Positions 18,165 through 26,954 of a DNA stretch of 64,000 nt are shown here, one piece after another. The notes below the pieces were generated by a model, which saw only the letters and a list, made by a program, of their open reading frames with translations, made no database searches and was not told where the DNA came from. How positions within the stretch are numbered: the first letter of the stretch is position 1; every line of letters starts with the position of its first letter. Made by a program: the position numbers and the translations under genes. Origin of the DNA: Martinezella calliandrae (GTDB lineage: Bacteria; Pseudomonadota; Alphaproteobacteria; Rhizobiales; Rhizobiaceae); assembly GCF_030272695.1 (NCBI RefSeq), contig NZ_JARFYN010000029.1:22981-86980 (forward strand). The letters are read 5' to 3'.

Positions 18165-18965
18165 TTATAGGGTTGAGACACGATAGCGGGCCGCTGGCTT
18201 GGCGGTGGACAGCTTGCCTGCCATGGCTTGGCGAGCTGCTTCGTAAGCATCGAACAACTCGCCCTCCTGAAGGGAGGGAATGGTAGCAAACTCGCCACGA
18301 TCAAGCCCGACGAGCGCCGCATCGACCAGATCTTCACCGCTCATGACGATCGCGCTTGGAAGCAACTCGATCGGACGGCCAGCGATCGCCCAGAAGTCGG
18401 TGGCCGTCGCGCCTGGCATGACGACCTGAACATCAACACCTGTACCTTTCAGTTCGTGCCGCAGATTTTGGCTAAAGGCGACGACAAACGCTTTTGTGCC
18501 GCCGTAGACGCCGTTGAGCAGTTCCGGATTGACTGCGACGATCGACGCGATGTTGATGATCGTGCCTGATCCCCGCGCGAGGAATTCCGGCACGATCGCG
18601 TAAGTTAATCGCGTCAACGCCGTCACATTAAGCGAAATCATAGCGGTCATTTGTTCGATATCCGATTCGACAAGCCTCAAGGCACCGCCAAGACCGGCAT
18701 TGTTGACCAGCAAGGTGATGTCCGGTGTCGTCCTCAAGAAATCCTCGACGTTCGCGAGGTCTGCTGTATTGGCAAGATCGGCGGGAAGGATATCCACCTG
18801 CCGGCCCTCCCTGGCGCGAATTCGATCAGCGACCTGGCCGAGCTTCTCCGCACTCCGTGCGACCAGAACGAGATCATAGCCGCGCGTCGCAAGGCGCTCT
18901 GCATAAATAGCTCCAATGCCGGTCGACGCGCCCGTCACGACCGCAGTTCCCTTGGTATTCGTCAT
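18165..18965 (-). CDS. Short-chain dehydrogenase/reductase
   Basis: A 266-residue NAD(P)-dependent oxidoreductase of the classical SDR type. The cofactor motif TGASTGIG (residues 11-18), NNAG (about 90), catalytic Ser in NIASIVAV, and the YGGTK active-site Tyr/Lys pair (about 155-159) are all present. The C-terminus extends slightly beyond the core (AKPAARYRVSTL). The substrate cannot be told. It lies upstream of the lysR gene on the same strand. Confidence 0.9.
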   Translation of the reverse strand: MTNTKGTAVVTGASTGIGAIYAERLATRGYDLVLVARSAEKLGQVADRIRAREGRQVDILPADLANTADLANVEDFLRTTPDITLLVNNAGLGGALRLVESDIEQMTAMISLNVTALTRLTYAIVPEFLARGSGTIINIASIVAVNPELLNGVYGGTKAFVVAFSQNLRHELKGTGVDVQVVMPGATATDFWAIAGRPIELLPSAIVMSGEDLVDAALVGLDRGEFATIPSLQEGELFDAYEAARQAMAGKLSTAKPAARYRVSTL

Positions 18966-19442
18966 ACCAACTCCTAATCTTTCTGAAGGACGTTCGTTGA
19001 CGTCCGGCCACAGGTGAAATTTAGGATAGGCAGAGCGCAGGCGGGAGTTATCGAAAACGATAGTCAGCCTCTCGAAACATGCACCTGCACAATCCGTATC
19101 CGTGGCAGCTTGATCGAGACTGCGTCTTGAACATAGGAAGATTCACTCACCCTACGAAACCCATCATGCGGCGACCAAGTGTCGACCGCGGAGACACCCT
19201 GCTCCCAGCACCAGACAGACTTGTAGGAAGAGTGATGCCAATAAAGAAAGATGCCGCGATGCACGGCTTGCAACACGGCAACGAGGAAATGATGGTGGAC
19301 CGAGGACTGAGCGTTGATGACGCCTCCAAGAGCCCACAAACTTCTTCCGCCAGCCTCAAAAGGCGACGCTGCTGTTTGCACAGTTGCAACATCTCGCCGC
19401 TTCACGCGACGAATCTATTGAGTACCAATTTCGCGCCCCCGG
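18966..19442. other. gene-free stretch
   Basis: About 480 bases upstream of the SDR gene without a convincing gene. Overlapping open frames on both strands lack family resemblance and ribosome sites. Confidence 0.45.
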
Positions 19443-19802
19443 CTAAGCGTGGGCGTGGGGATGATGAACGTCCCAGACGGCCCACAGCGATACGACAACG
19501 ACGAGCGCCCCGAGAACGACATTCGTCCATCTGGCGCTTGCGTCAGCAGCAAAGCCGAGCAGCCACGGAGACGCGATCAACCATAGACCGACCACCAGAT
19601 TTGCCCACTCTTCCCATTCGACAAATACCGAAAGCGCCGCAATCGCGAACGCAGCCAGCACGACGGCAACGATCCACGCGTTCCAGCTCGGTATTCTCTC
19701 GGCTGTAAAGCCAAAGATCCACGGGGAGACAAACAAACATATTGCCAGGACCAGATTTGCCCAATCCTGGGGCCTTTTTCCTTCCATCAGAGTGATTGCC
19801 AT
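19443..19802 (-). CDS. SPW-repeat membrane protein
   Basis: A 119-residue integral membrane protein with two SPW repeats. The tell-tale motifs are VSPWIFGF in the first half and ASPWLLGF in the second, each preceded by WANLV, giving four hydrophobic helices. The C-terminus is His-rich (DVHHPHAHA), which might bind metal. GGGAGGAGG lies upstream of the ATG. The function of the family is unknown. A 15-base palindrome about 45 bases upstream may be an operator. Confidence 0.85.
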   Translation of the reverse strand: MAITLMEGKRPQDWANLVLAICLFVSPWIFGFTAERIPSWNAWIVAVVLAAFAIAALSVFVEWEEWANLVVGLWLIASPWLLGFAADASARWTNVVLGALVVVVSLWAVWDVHHPHAHA

Positions 19803-19845
19803 GACAACCTCCTCCCATTACGAAGCCCAACCACGGCTCCACCTC

Positions 19846-19860
19846 GCGTGAACTTCACGC
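19846..19860. promoter_or_regulatory. Palindrome upstream of the SPW gene
   Basis: GCGTGAA-C-TTCACGC, a perfect inverted repeat of 7-base arms about 45 bases before the SPW start. It could be a regulator site in the 5' region of that gene; no regulator is known. Confidence 0.4.
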
Positions 19861-20334
19861 CATATTATATAAGTAGTTACACCGGGACTTGATTCAAGAT
19901 AAGTGCGATGGGCGCTCCTGAGTCGTCAGCGTCGGTGTGTCCTCTAGCTACGTAGGCGCCAGCCAGAGCATCGAGAACCTCGCCTCCAAACTTGGCAATG
20001 TCGCGGATGGTTATTCGGCGGCCGACGGCGCCTCTGCCGGCTTAGGACCTATAACGCGCTTTCCGGTCTCACGCCGTAGGTGATCTCCAGCGTCAGTGCG
20101 TCGAACAAACTCAACTTGATCTCAAACGGCGATCCGACGCTCAACAACGCCTCTTCTCCGCCGATACAATCGACGGCGGCGTCGACGGCAATCTTTCCAT
20201 CGTCTCGATGCCTGATACCAGCAACCAGTCGAACAGCTCCTCTTTGACTCGGCCATCGCAAGCTTTGTCCAGAAGCCTCAACAAATTTGCCAACTCGGAT
20301 TTTGCCCTTGCCAATTTATCGCCAATAGATTATT
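19861..20334. other. gene-free stretch upstream of bioB
   Basis: About 470 bases. The plus strand around 19930-20045 has a short Ser/Ala/Gly-rich open frame (ASQSIENLASKLGNVADGYS) of the kind found in repeat-rich surface proteins, but it has no start or family. The last 60 bases are AT-rich and form the bio promoter. Confidence 0.4.
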
Positions 20335-20344
20335 TTATCTATAA
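20335..20344 (+). promoter_or_regulatory. BioR box 1 upstream of bioB
   Basis: TTATCTATAA is the published alphaproteobacterial BioR consensus (a GntR-family biotin repressor). It overlaps a TATAAT at 20340-20345 that may be the -10 element, so bound repressor would block transcription of the bio operon. Confidence 0.85.
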
Positions 20345-20367
20345 TTTGGCAATGGAGTCCTGTCATT

Positions 20368-21369
20368 ATGAAGAAATCAAGTGCATCCCATCCATTTTTC
20401 GCCGAGAATGATTGTGGTGGACCGCCAATTTCGATAGACGATGCCAAAATTATCTATAATTTGCCATTCAACGACCTTCTCTTCCGGGCTCAAACCATCC
20501 ACCGCACGCATTTCAATCCCAACGCCGTGCAGATGAGCCGACTCCTATCGATCAAAACCGGCGGATGTGCAGAGGATTGCGGCTATTGCAGCCAGTCCGC
20601 TCATTATCCGACCGGCCTGAAGGCCTCGAAGCTGATGGAAGTCGAACGTGTTACCGCTGAGGCGCGCAAAGCCAAGGATGCAGGCGCAACCCGCTACTGC
20701 ATGGGGGCGGCATGGCGCAGCCCGAAGGACCGCGATATGGACACGCTGGTCGCCATGGTTGAGGGCGTGAAGGCACTCGGAATGGAAACCTGCATGACGC
20801 TCGGCATGTTGACCGAGACTCAGGCGGGCGAGCTCGCGCAAGCTGGCCTCGACTACTACAACCACAACATCGATACGTCCGAGCGCTTCTATTCCGAAAT
20901 CATCACCACCCGAAGCTTCGCGGATCGGCTCGATACGTTGGAAACCGTGCGCATGGCCGGCATCAAGGTGTGTGCGGGAGGGATCCTTGGCATGGGCGAG
21001 ACGGTCGATGACCGGATCTCGATGCTGCTGACCCTGGCGAGCCTGCCCGTGCCGCCGGAAAGCGTACCGATCAATCAGCTCATCCCCATTCCCGGTTCGA
21101 AGCTGGCGGACGCGGATCCCGTCGATCCGATTGATTTCGTCCGCACGATCGCATTGGCGCGCATCCTGATGCCGACGTCGCATCTGCGTCTTTCGGCCGG
21201 ACGCACCGAGATGAGCGACGAGATGCAGGCGCTCTGTTTCTTCGCAGGCGCCAACTCCATCTTCGTCGGCGACACGCTGCTGACGGCAGATAATCCCGGC
21301 GAGGATCACGACACAACGCTCTTCCGCCGCCTCGGCCTTTCTCCCATGCCGCTGGAGCGGGCGGTGTGA
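20368..21369 (+). CDS. bioB: Biotin synthase
   Basis: A 333-residue radical SAM enzyme that inserts sulfur into dethiobiotin, the last step of biotin synthesis. The cluster motif CxxxCxxC reads GGCAEDCGYCSQS (about residues 60-68). NHNIDTS and the second-cluster motifs (KVCAGGI, and LSAGR near residue 275) are present. The N-terminal 25 residues (KKSSASHPFFAEND) are not typical and are followed by DDAKIIYNLPFNDLL, where codons for IIYN contain a second exact BioR box. The bioF gene overlaps the stop by 4 bases. Confidence 0.96.
   Translation: MKKSSASHPFFAENDCGGPPISIDDAKIIYNLPFNDLLFRAQTIHRTHFNPNAVQMSRLLSIKTGGCAEDCGYCSQSAHYPTGLKASKLMEVERVTAEARKAKDAGATRYCMGAAWRSPKDRDMDTLVAMVEGVKALGMETCMTLGMLTETQAGELAQAGLDYYNHNIDTSERFYSEIITTRSFADRLDTLETVRMAGIKVCAGGILGMGETVDDRISMLLTLASLPVPPESVPINQLIPIPGSKLADADPVDPIDFVRTIALARILMPTSHLRLSAGRTEMSDEMQALCFFAGANSIFVGDTLLTADNPGEDHDTTLFRRLGLSPMPLERAV
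20450..20459 (+). promoter_or_regulatory. BioR box 2 inside the bioB reading frame
   Basis: A second exact TTATCTATAA, 115 bases after box 1 and spelled by the codons for residues 28-31 of BioB. Both boxes are followed by TTTG(G/C)CA. It could be a roadblock site, the true operator of a shorter transcript, or a copied segment. Confidence 0.6.
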
Positions 21370-22508
21370 CGGCGATATTTTCGGATTATGTCGCGACGCT
21401 TGAGGGCTTGCGGCGCAAGGCGCGGCTGCGCAGCCTTGCACCGCAGCGTGGCGTGGACTTCACCTCCAACGATTTTCTCGCTCTTGCGGGCTCATCGCGC
21501 CTCAAGGCAGCGATCATGGCGGCGATGGAAAGCGGCGTTCCGGCAGGCGCCGGCGGCTCGCGCTTGCTGCGCGGCAACCATCCCGAACACGAGGCATTAG
21601 AGGCGGAAGCCGCTGGATTTTTCGGCGTGGATCGGGTGCTCTATTTCGGCAGCGGCTATGCCGCCAATTCAGCACTTTTCTCGACCTTGCCACGGCGCGA
21701 AGATCTAGTCGTGCACGACGCGCTCATCCATGCCAGCGCCCATGAGGGCATCGCAGCCAGCAAGGCGGCGGCCGTCGGCGTCGCCCACAACGACGCGAAC
21801 GTCTTTGATGAGACGATCCGAAATTGGCGCAAGAACGGCGGCAGAGGTCGCCCCTGGGTTGCGGTCGAAAGCCTCTATTCCATGGACGGCGATAGAGCGC
21901 CCCTTGCCGCCCTTGCCGATATCGCCGACCGTCACGAGGGCTTTCTGCTAATCGACGAAGCCCATGCCACCGGCGTTTTCGGCGCGGGCGGCAAGGGGCT
22001 CGCGGCCGGGTTGGAAGGTCGGGAAAACGTGCTTGCCCTGCATACTTGCGGTAAGGCGCTCGGCGTGTCGGGTGCGCTGCTCGCAGTGCCGGGCATCCTC
22101 GCCGACTATCTCGTCAACCGTGCCCGCGCCTTCATCTATTCCACCGCGCCCTCGCCTCTCATGGCGGCCGGCGTGCGCGAGGCCTTGCGCATTTTGAATG
22201 ACGAACCTGAACGCCGCGTGGCGCTGGAACGACTGGTCGCCTTTGTCGGGGACCAATTGAAAAGCCGCTTTGGCATAGAGCCTAGCGGGTCGCAAATTCA
22301 GCCGGTTGTCATCGGCGACAATGCCGGTGCGGTACGAATTGCCGAAGCTCTTCAGGCTCAGGGTTTCGATATCCGTGCGATCCGTCCACCGACCGTGCCG
22401 GAGGGCACCGCACGCCTGCGGCTGTCGATCACGCTCAACGTCGACACGGGGCAAATTGCACACTTGCTGGATTGCCTCGCCGCCGCCATGGAGGAACACA
22501 AAAGATGA
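21366..22508 (+). CDS. bioF: 8-amino-7-oxononanoate synthase
   Basis: A 380-residue PLP enzyme of the alpha-oxoamine synthase family that condenses pimeloyl thioester with alanine. VDFTSNDFLALA near the N-terminus, GAGGSRLLRGNHPEHEALE, DEAHATGVFG (PLP Asp/His) and the Schiff-base Lys in LHTCGKALGVSGA are diagnostic. The start overlaps bioB by 4 bases and the stop overlaps bioD by 4, showing tight coupling in the operon. Confidence 0.95.
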   Translation: MTAIFSDYVATLEGLRRKARLRSLAPQRGVDFTSNDFLALAGSSRLKAAIMAAMESGVPAGAGGSRLLRGNHPEHEALEAEAAGFFGVDRVLYFGSGYAANSALFSTLPRREDLVVHDALIHASAHEGIAASKAAAVGVAHNDANVFDETIRNWRKNGGRGRPWVAVESLYSMDGDRAPLAALADIADRHEGFLLIDEAHATGVFGAGGKGLAAGLEGRENVLALHTCGKALGVSGALLAVPGILADYLVNRARAFIYSTAPSPLMAAGVREALRILNDEPERRVALERLVAFVGDQLKSRFGIEPSGSQIQPVVIGDNAGAVRIAEALQAQGFDIRAIRPPTVPEGTARLRLSITLNVDTGQIAHLLDCLAAAMEEHKR

Positions 22509-23143
22509 CTGCCCGTTTCGTGGTAACCGGTACGGATACCGGCATCGGCAAAACCGTATTTGCCGCGGCGCTGGCCGGCGCGCTCAATGCCCGATACTGG
22601 AAACCCGTGCAATCCGGACTGGAGGGAGAGACGGACAGTGACACGGTCGCTCGACTAAGCGGGCTGCCGGCTGACCATATCCTACCGGAAGCCTATCGTC
22701 TTTTTGCCCCGGTCTCGCCGCATCTTTCCGCGCGCCTCGACGGCGTGGAAATCGACCCCGCCGGGCTTGAACCACCGGCCTGCGCCGGTCCGCTGATCAT
22801 CGAGGGCGCCGGCGGCCTTCTGGTGCCGCTCGCGAAAAACACGGTTTTTGCCGACGTCTTCGCCCGGTGGCGCATTCCCGTTATCCTCTGTGCCCGAACG
22901 TCGCTTGGCACCATCAATCATACCCTGTTGTCCATCGAGGCGCTGCGCAGCCGCGACATCCCCATCCGCGACGTCGCGTTCATCGGTGCGGAAAATGCCG
23001 ACACCCAGGCGACCATCGCCGCAATCGGGCAAGTGAATGTGCTGGGACGGCTGCCGCTACTGGAAAACCTGACAAGCGTAACCTTGCGTCGCGTCTTCCG
23101 TGAGAACTTTGACATTGCATCCCTTATGGAGGCACGCGCGTGA
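22505..23143 (+). CDS. bioD: Dethiobiotin synthetase
   Basis: A 212-residue ATP-dependent ligase that closes the ureido ring of dethiobiotin from DAPA and CO2. The P-loop TGTDTGIGKTVFA (residues 6-18), KPVQSG (about 36) and the EGAGGLLVPL loop (about 100) are present. ATG 22505 overlaps the bioF stop (ATGA), and the gene ends on a GTGA overlap with bioA. It is somewhat short but complete. Confidence 0.95.
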   Translation: MTARFVVTGTDTGIGKTVFAAALAGALNARYWKPVQSGLEGETDSDTVARLSGLPADHILPEAYRLFAPVSPHLSARLDGVEIDPAGLEPPACAGPLIIEGAGGLLVPLAKNTVFADVFARWRIPVILCARTSLGTINHTLLSIEALRSRDIPIRDVAFIGAENADTQATIAAIGQVNVLGRLPLLENLTSVTLRRVFRENFDIASLMEARA

Positions 23144-24411
23144 CCCCCTCCCCCGTCTGGCACCCCTTCACGCAGCATGCACTTGAACCGCCGATGAAGC
23201 GCATCGTTACCACCGAAGGTGCATATCTCTTCGACGAGGACGGCAATCGCATCCTTGATGCAATCTCGTCCTGGTGGGTGATCACTCATGGTCATCGCCA
23301 TCCCAGCATCATGGCGGCAATCCGCGAAGCGACGGAGGCCTACGACCAGATCATCTTCGCCGAATTTACCCATGAACCGGCAGAAGCCCTCGCCGAACGT
23401 CTGCTCGCCTTCGTGCCGTCAGGACTGAAACATGTGTTCTATTCGGATAGCGGATCGACAGCCGTCGAGGTGGCGATCAAGATGGCGCTCGGCACTTTCC
23501 ACAATCGCGGCGTCGCACGCGACCGCATCGTGGTGATGGAACACGGCTATCATGGCGACACGATCGGCACCATGTCGGCGGGAGAGCGCGGCGTGTTCAA
23601 CGCGCCCTTCGAACCGCTGCTATTCGGCGTTGACCGTCTTTCCTTCCCCGAACCCGGTCGGGAGCAGCAAACGCTCGATGCTTTCGAAGCCATTTGCCGC
23701 AAAGGAAAGGTCGCCGCCATCCTGATTGAACCGCTGGTGCTCGGCGCAGGTGGCATGAAATTCTATTGCAGCGGCGTCCTCTCCGCTTTGAAGGAAATTG
23801 CAGGCCGATACGGCTGCCTGTTCATCGCCGATGAGGTGATGACCGGCTGGGGTCGCACCGGCAAGCGCTTCGCTTGCGAACAGGCGGGCGTAGTGCCCGA
23901 TATTCTCTGCACCTCGAAGGGACTGACCGGGGGTGCCCTGCCGCTGGCGGCAACCCTTTGCACAAGCGAGATTTTTGAAGCCCATCTGTCTTCCGACCGA
24001 CGCAAGACCTTTTTCCATTCGAGCTCCTATACCGCCAATGCAATCGCCTGTGCGGCGGCTGTTGCCAATCTGCAGATCTGGCACGAAGAGCCGGTCGACG
24101 CGCGGGTTGCCGAGCTTGCGGCACTACACTCCCAGCATCTGCGCCGCTTCGAGAAAGACAGCAGATTTGTAAACGTCAGGCAGTGCGGGACGATCGCCGC
24201 TCTCGATCTTGCCGTGCCCTCGGGCGGCTACCTCGCCGAAGTAGGGCCGCGTATGCGGAGGCTGTTTCGCGAACGCGGGCTGCTTGTGCGCCCGCTCGGA
24301 AATGTCATCTACCTGATGCCACCTTATTGCACGAGCGCCGGGGATATCGCGGCCGCCTATGACGCCATCGACGAAGTTGCCTCGCTCGTTCTGGGGGAGA
24401 CCGCATCTTGA
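23140..24411 (+). CDS. bioA: Adenosylmethionine-8-amino-7-oxononanoate aminotransferase
   Basis: A 423-residue class III PLP aminotransferase that makes DAPA from KAPA, with SAM as usual amino donor. It begins with a GTG. WHPFTQ, the SSWWVITHGHRHP block, the SGSTAVEVA cofactor loop, FIADEVMTGWGRTG (PLP Asp) and the Lys in CTSKGLTGG are all visible. The TGA stop shares its last base with the bioZ ATG. Confidence 0.95.
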   Translation: MTPSPVWHPFTQHALEPPMKRIVTTEGAYLFDEDGNRILDAISSWWVITHGHRHPSIMAAIREATEAYDQIIFAEFTHEPAEALAERLLAFVPSGLKHVFYSDSGSTAVEVAIKMALGTFHNRGVARDRIVVMEHGYHGDTIGTMSAGERGVFNAPFEPLLFGVDRLSFPEPGREQQTLDAFEAICRKGKVAAILIEPLVLGAGGMKFYCSGVLSALKEIAGRYGCLFIADEVMTGWGRTGKRFACEQAGVVPDILCTSKGLTGGALPLAATLCTSEIFEAHLSSDRRKTFFHSSSYTANAIACAAAVANLQIWHEEPVDARVAELAALHSQHLRRFEKDSRFVNVRQCGTIAALDLAVPSGGYLAEVGPRMRRLFRERGLLVRPLGNVIYLMPPYCTSAGDIAAAYDAIDEVASLVLGETAS

Positions 24412-25394
24412 TGCCCCTTTCCTCCCGTCTTGCCGGATTCGGTCATGCCGTTCCATCCCGCATCGTCCACAATACGGAAATTGAAAGCCGGCTCGACCTC
24501 GAGGCAGGCTGGATCGAAAGGCGCACAGGCATCCGATCCCGCCACTGGGCAAGCGAAGGGGATACATTGAGCGGCCTTGCGGCCGAGGCCGGAAAAATGG
24601 CCCTTGAAGATGCCGGGATTGCGCCGGGCGAGATCGCGATGACCCTGCTTGCCACCTCGACACCGGATCATCTCTTGCCACCCTCAGCACCCCTTCTGGC
24701 GCACAAGCTGTGTTTAAACAATTCCGGAGCCATCGATCTTGCCGGCGCTTGCTCCGGCTTCCTCTATGCGCTGACCCTGGCTGACGGTTTCGTACGCGCG
24801 CATGGCCGATCCGTGCTGGTCGTGGCCGCCAATATTCTCAGCCGCCGCATCAACCCTTCCGAACGTGCCAGCGCCGTTCTGTTTGCCGACGGCGCCGGCG
24901 CGGTCGTGCTTACCCCTTGCCGAAACGAGCAAAGTGGCCTCAGAGCAGCGGTTTTGGCCGCGGATGGAAGCGGCTACGATCTGATTACCATCCCCTCCGG
25001 TGGCAGTAGCCAACCTTTTTCCCCCGACACGCCGGCGGATCAGGTGCTGATGACGATGCCCGACGGGCGCGAGGTCTTCTCTCGTGCTGTCGACCTAATG
25101 ACACGCACCGCACGTCAGGCGATGGACGAGGCAATTCTAACAAACTGCGCCATTGACCGCTTCGTTCCGCATCAAGCCAACATCCGCCTTTGCGACGCGG
25201 TTCGTCACAATCTCGGACTGGAGGAAAGAAAGGTCGTCAGCACGATTGCGGAATTCGGCAATTCTTCGGCTGCCACCATTCCGCTGTCCCTTTCCGTTGA
25301 GAATAGACGCAGGCCCTTCAAATCCGCGGAGCATCTTCTCATGGCTGCTGCCGGCGCGGGCCTTTCGGGCGGGGCTGTGATATTCGCCGTCTGA
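24411..25394 (+). CDS. bioZ: BioZ, KAS III-like pimelate-precursor synthase
   Basis: A 327-residue ketoacyl-ACP synthase III-like enzyme. The catalytic triad is C114 in AGACSGF, His in FVPHQANIRL and Asn in EFGNSSAATIP. In rhizobia and Agrobacterium BioZ supplies the pimeloyl chain in place of BioC/BioH, by condensation starting from a glutaryl donor, which explains the missing bioC/bioH here. A TTG one codon upstream is possible, but the ATG at 24411 is taken because it overlaps the bioA stop (TGATG). Confidence 0.92.
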   Translation: MPLSSRLAGFGHAVPSRIVHNTEIESRLDLEAGWIERRTGIRSRHWASEGDTLSGLAAEAGKMALEDAGIAPGEIAMTLLATSTPDHLLPPSAPLLAHKLCLNNSGAIDLAGACSGFLYALTLADGFVRAHGRSVLVVAANILSRRINPSERASAVLFADGAGAVVLTPCRNEQSGLRAAVLAADGSGYDLITIPSGGSSQPFSPDTPADQVLMTMPDGREVFSRAVDLMTRTARQAMDEAILTNCAIDRFVPHQANIRLCDAVRHNLGLEERKVVSTIAEFGNSSAATIPLSLSVENRRRPFKSAEHLLMAAAGAGLSGGAVIFAV

Positions 25395-25486
25395 GCATGA
25401 TGCCAAGAAGAGGATGGATCGCGAGCGAATGGCTGGGTAAGATTGGCTGCGACTCGATGCGCCCTTCTGGAACCGATGACAATCAA

Positions 25487-25709
25487 ATGAATATTGCAAA
25501 AGATGATCCCATCGCCGTGCGGGTCAGCCGGACACTCGCGATCGGATTATATCGGGTGTAATCGAAGCCGGCGCCAAACTTGCGCAGGATCATATTGCCG
25601 AGAAATTCGGCGCCAGTCACGTGCCCGCGCGCGAGGCCGTCCGCCTCCTCGAATCCCAAGGACTGTGATGGTTAGCCAGCCGTGCAGGGGCGTGTGCGTG
25701 GTCGGCTGA
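25487..25709 (+). pseudogene. BioR-like GntR regulator, broken
   Basis: A decayed N-terminal half of a GntR-family repressor directly after the bio operon. The ATG at 25487 opens DDPIAVRVSRTLA. After a one-base loss near 25541 the frame continues as DRIISGVIEAGAKLAQDHIA, EKFGASHVP, then AREAVRLLESQGL, which is the complete winged-HTH core, and stops at TGA. A further frame carries SQPCRGVCVVG, the expected wing end. The effector domain is gone. Position and HTH point to a former bioR gene. If so, the nearby BioR boxes now rely on a repressor encoded elsewhere. Confidence 0.75.
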
Positions 25710-25864
25710 AGGCTTGAGACCGTCTCGGACAATGGACCGCACCGCTTCAGGTTCAATTCGTAAGATTGAGAAAGCCTTGCTACCCGTCTTTGGGCGTTAA
25801 CATTTGATCAACCAAATGGCGTGAAAAGTTTCCGTCGCATACATATAGAAATTTGAGGTTGCAA

Positions 25865-26584
25865 ATGGGCTGCGTCGCCATTCATTCCTTTGATTTATAT
25901 CGAAGCCTCTCCGCCGTTCCGACGCATCGTATTCTGCGAAACAACGGGGTCGTGGACAAACTGCGCCAATCGGTCGGGTTAAAGCACATCGCCGTCGCAG
26001 GTCTCGATATCGATGGCTATCATTTTGGGGGCGGCCGCTCGAGCGAAACCTCTTTTCCTCCAGCCTATGTGGAGACCTACTTCGCCGAAGAGCTTCATCT
26101 TTCGGATCCGCTCGTAATTCTGTCACGACGCCGGAACGCGCCGACGACCGAGGAAGAAGCGCTTGACACGATTGTTGCGCCGGCGCGGCTTGAGTACTTG
26201 AATCGTTCCTTTGATATCCGAAACCGCTTCCTGGTTCCCGTGGCGAGGAATGACCGTGTCTACGGAGGTGTTTGCTTCACAAGCGACCGTCCATTTGCCG
26301 AGAGCGAACGGCAATTGCTGGCATTTCTCGCCGAACCTCTCCACAAATCTGTCACGAGGCCAGTGATGGACCGCTTCGCCGCGAGCGCGTGCTGTCTTTC
26401 AGAAGGCGAGCTGCTCTGCCTTGCAATGGCGAGCAAAGGGCTGACAAGCGACGAAATCGCCGCCACTTCCGAGTATCAAGCCGAAACGGTTAACACCTAT
26501 CTCAAGCGCGCCGCGCGCAAGCTCGGCGCCACCAATCGCACGCATGCGATCGCTGAAGCGATCAGGCGGCAGATTATCAGCTAG
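25865..26584 (+). CDS. LuxR-family regulator with autoinducer-type domain
   Basis: A 239-residue regulator. The N-terminal 150 residues resemble an autoinducer-binding fold (GYHFGGGRSSETSFPPAYVE, FRxxLxV-like RFLVPVARNDRVYGGVCF), and the C-terminus is a LuxR HTH (CLSEGELLCLAMASKGLTSD, then EIAATSEYQAETVNTYLKRA and ARKLGATNRTHAIAEA). The ATG at 25865 has GAGG 8 bases upstream. No luxI gene is in the window, so it is an orphan. The ligand may be an acyl-homoserine lactone or something else; key Trp/Tyr ligand residues are only partly evident. Confidence 0.85.
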   Translation: MGCVAIHSFDLYRSLSAVPTHRILRNNGVVDKLRQSVGLKHIAVAGLDIDGYHFGGGRSSETSFPPAYVETYFAEELHLSDPLVILSRRRNAPTTEEEALDTIVAPARLEYLNRSFDIRNRFLVPVARNDRVYGGVCFTSDRPFAESERQLLAFLAEPLHKSVTRPVMDRFAASACCLSEGELLCLAMASKGLTSDEIAATSEYQAETVNTYLKRAARKLGATNRTHAIAEAIRRQIIS

Positions 26585-26954
26585 ATGCACGCAGATACGC
26601 ACATGCATGCGGCCCGAGATCAACGTGTAATAGAATATCGAGAAATTCCAAGCGGCGACCCAAGAAAAATCAAGTAGTTCTTGTTTCCTTCACGGAATTG
26701 AAACCATTGCGTCCCAATTTTGGGACAGCGAGGCGACGCGCAATTTCGTCCCAGCTGCCATGATGGCGGCGGCCTTCGCGACGCGGGTATCTCCGCATTG
26801 ATAGCCAAGCATTACTGCTACAGATGTCGTCCTACAAACCGTGCCGATGAACCGGCTATTCGCTGCTGATTGCTGCGGTGGCCGCATGCCGACGCGCGTG
26901 TTGCAATAGCGAGAGCGACTACAGCTCTTGAATGTAATCCTACGGGAGGAAACG
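26585..26954. other. gene-free stretch
   Basis: About 370 bases between luxR and mcp with no gene seen. It should hold the mcp promoter; the ribosome site GGGAGGA at 26944-26950 is strong. Confidence 0.45.

Noticed and set aside
19064..19405. 113-codon minus-strand frame between SDR and SPW genes
   Set aside because: No family, no ribosome site and an equally long frame on the other strand.
20545..21441. 298-codon minus-strand frame over bioB
   Set aside because: Antisense shadow of bioB.
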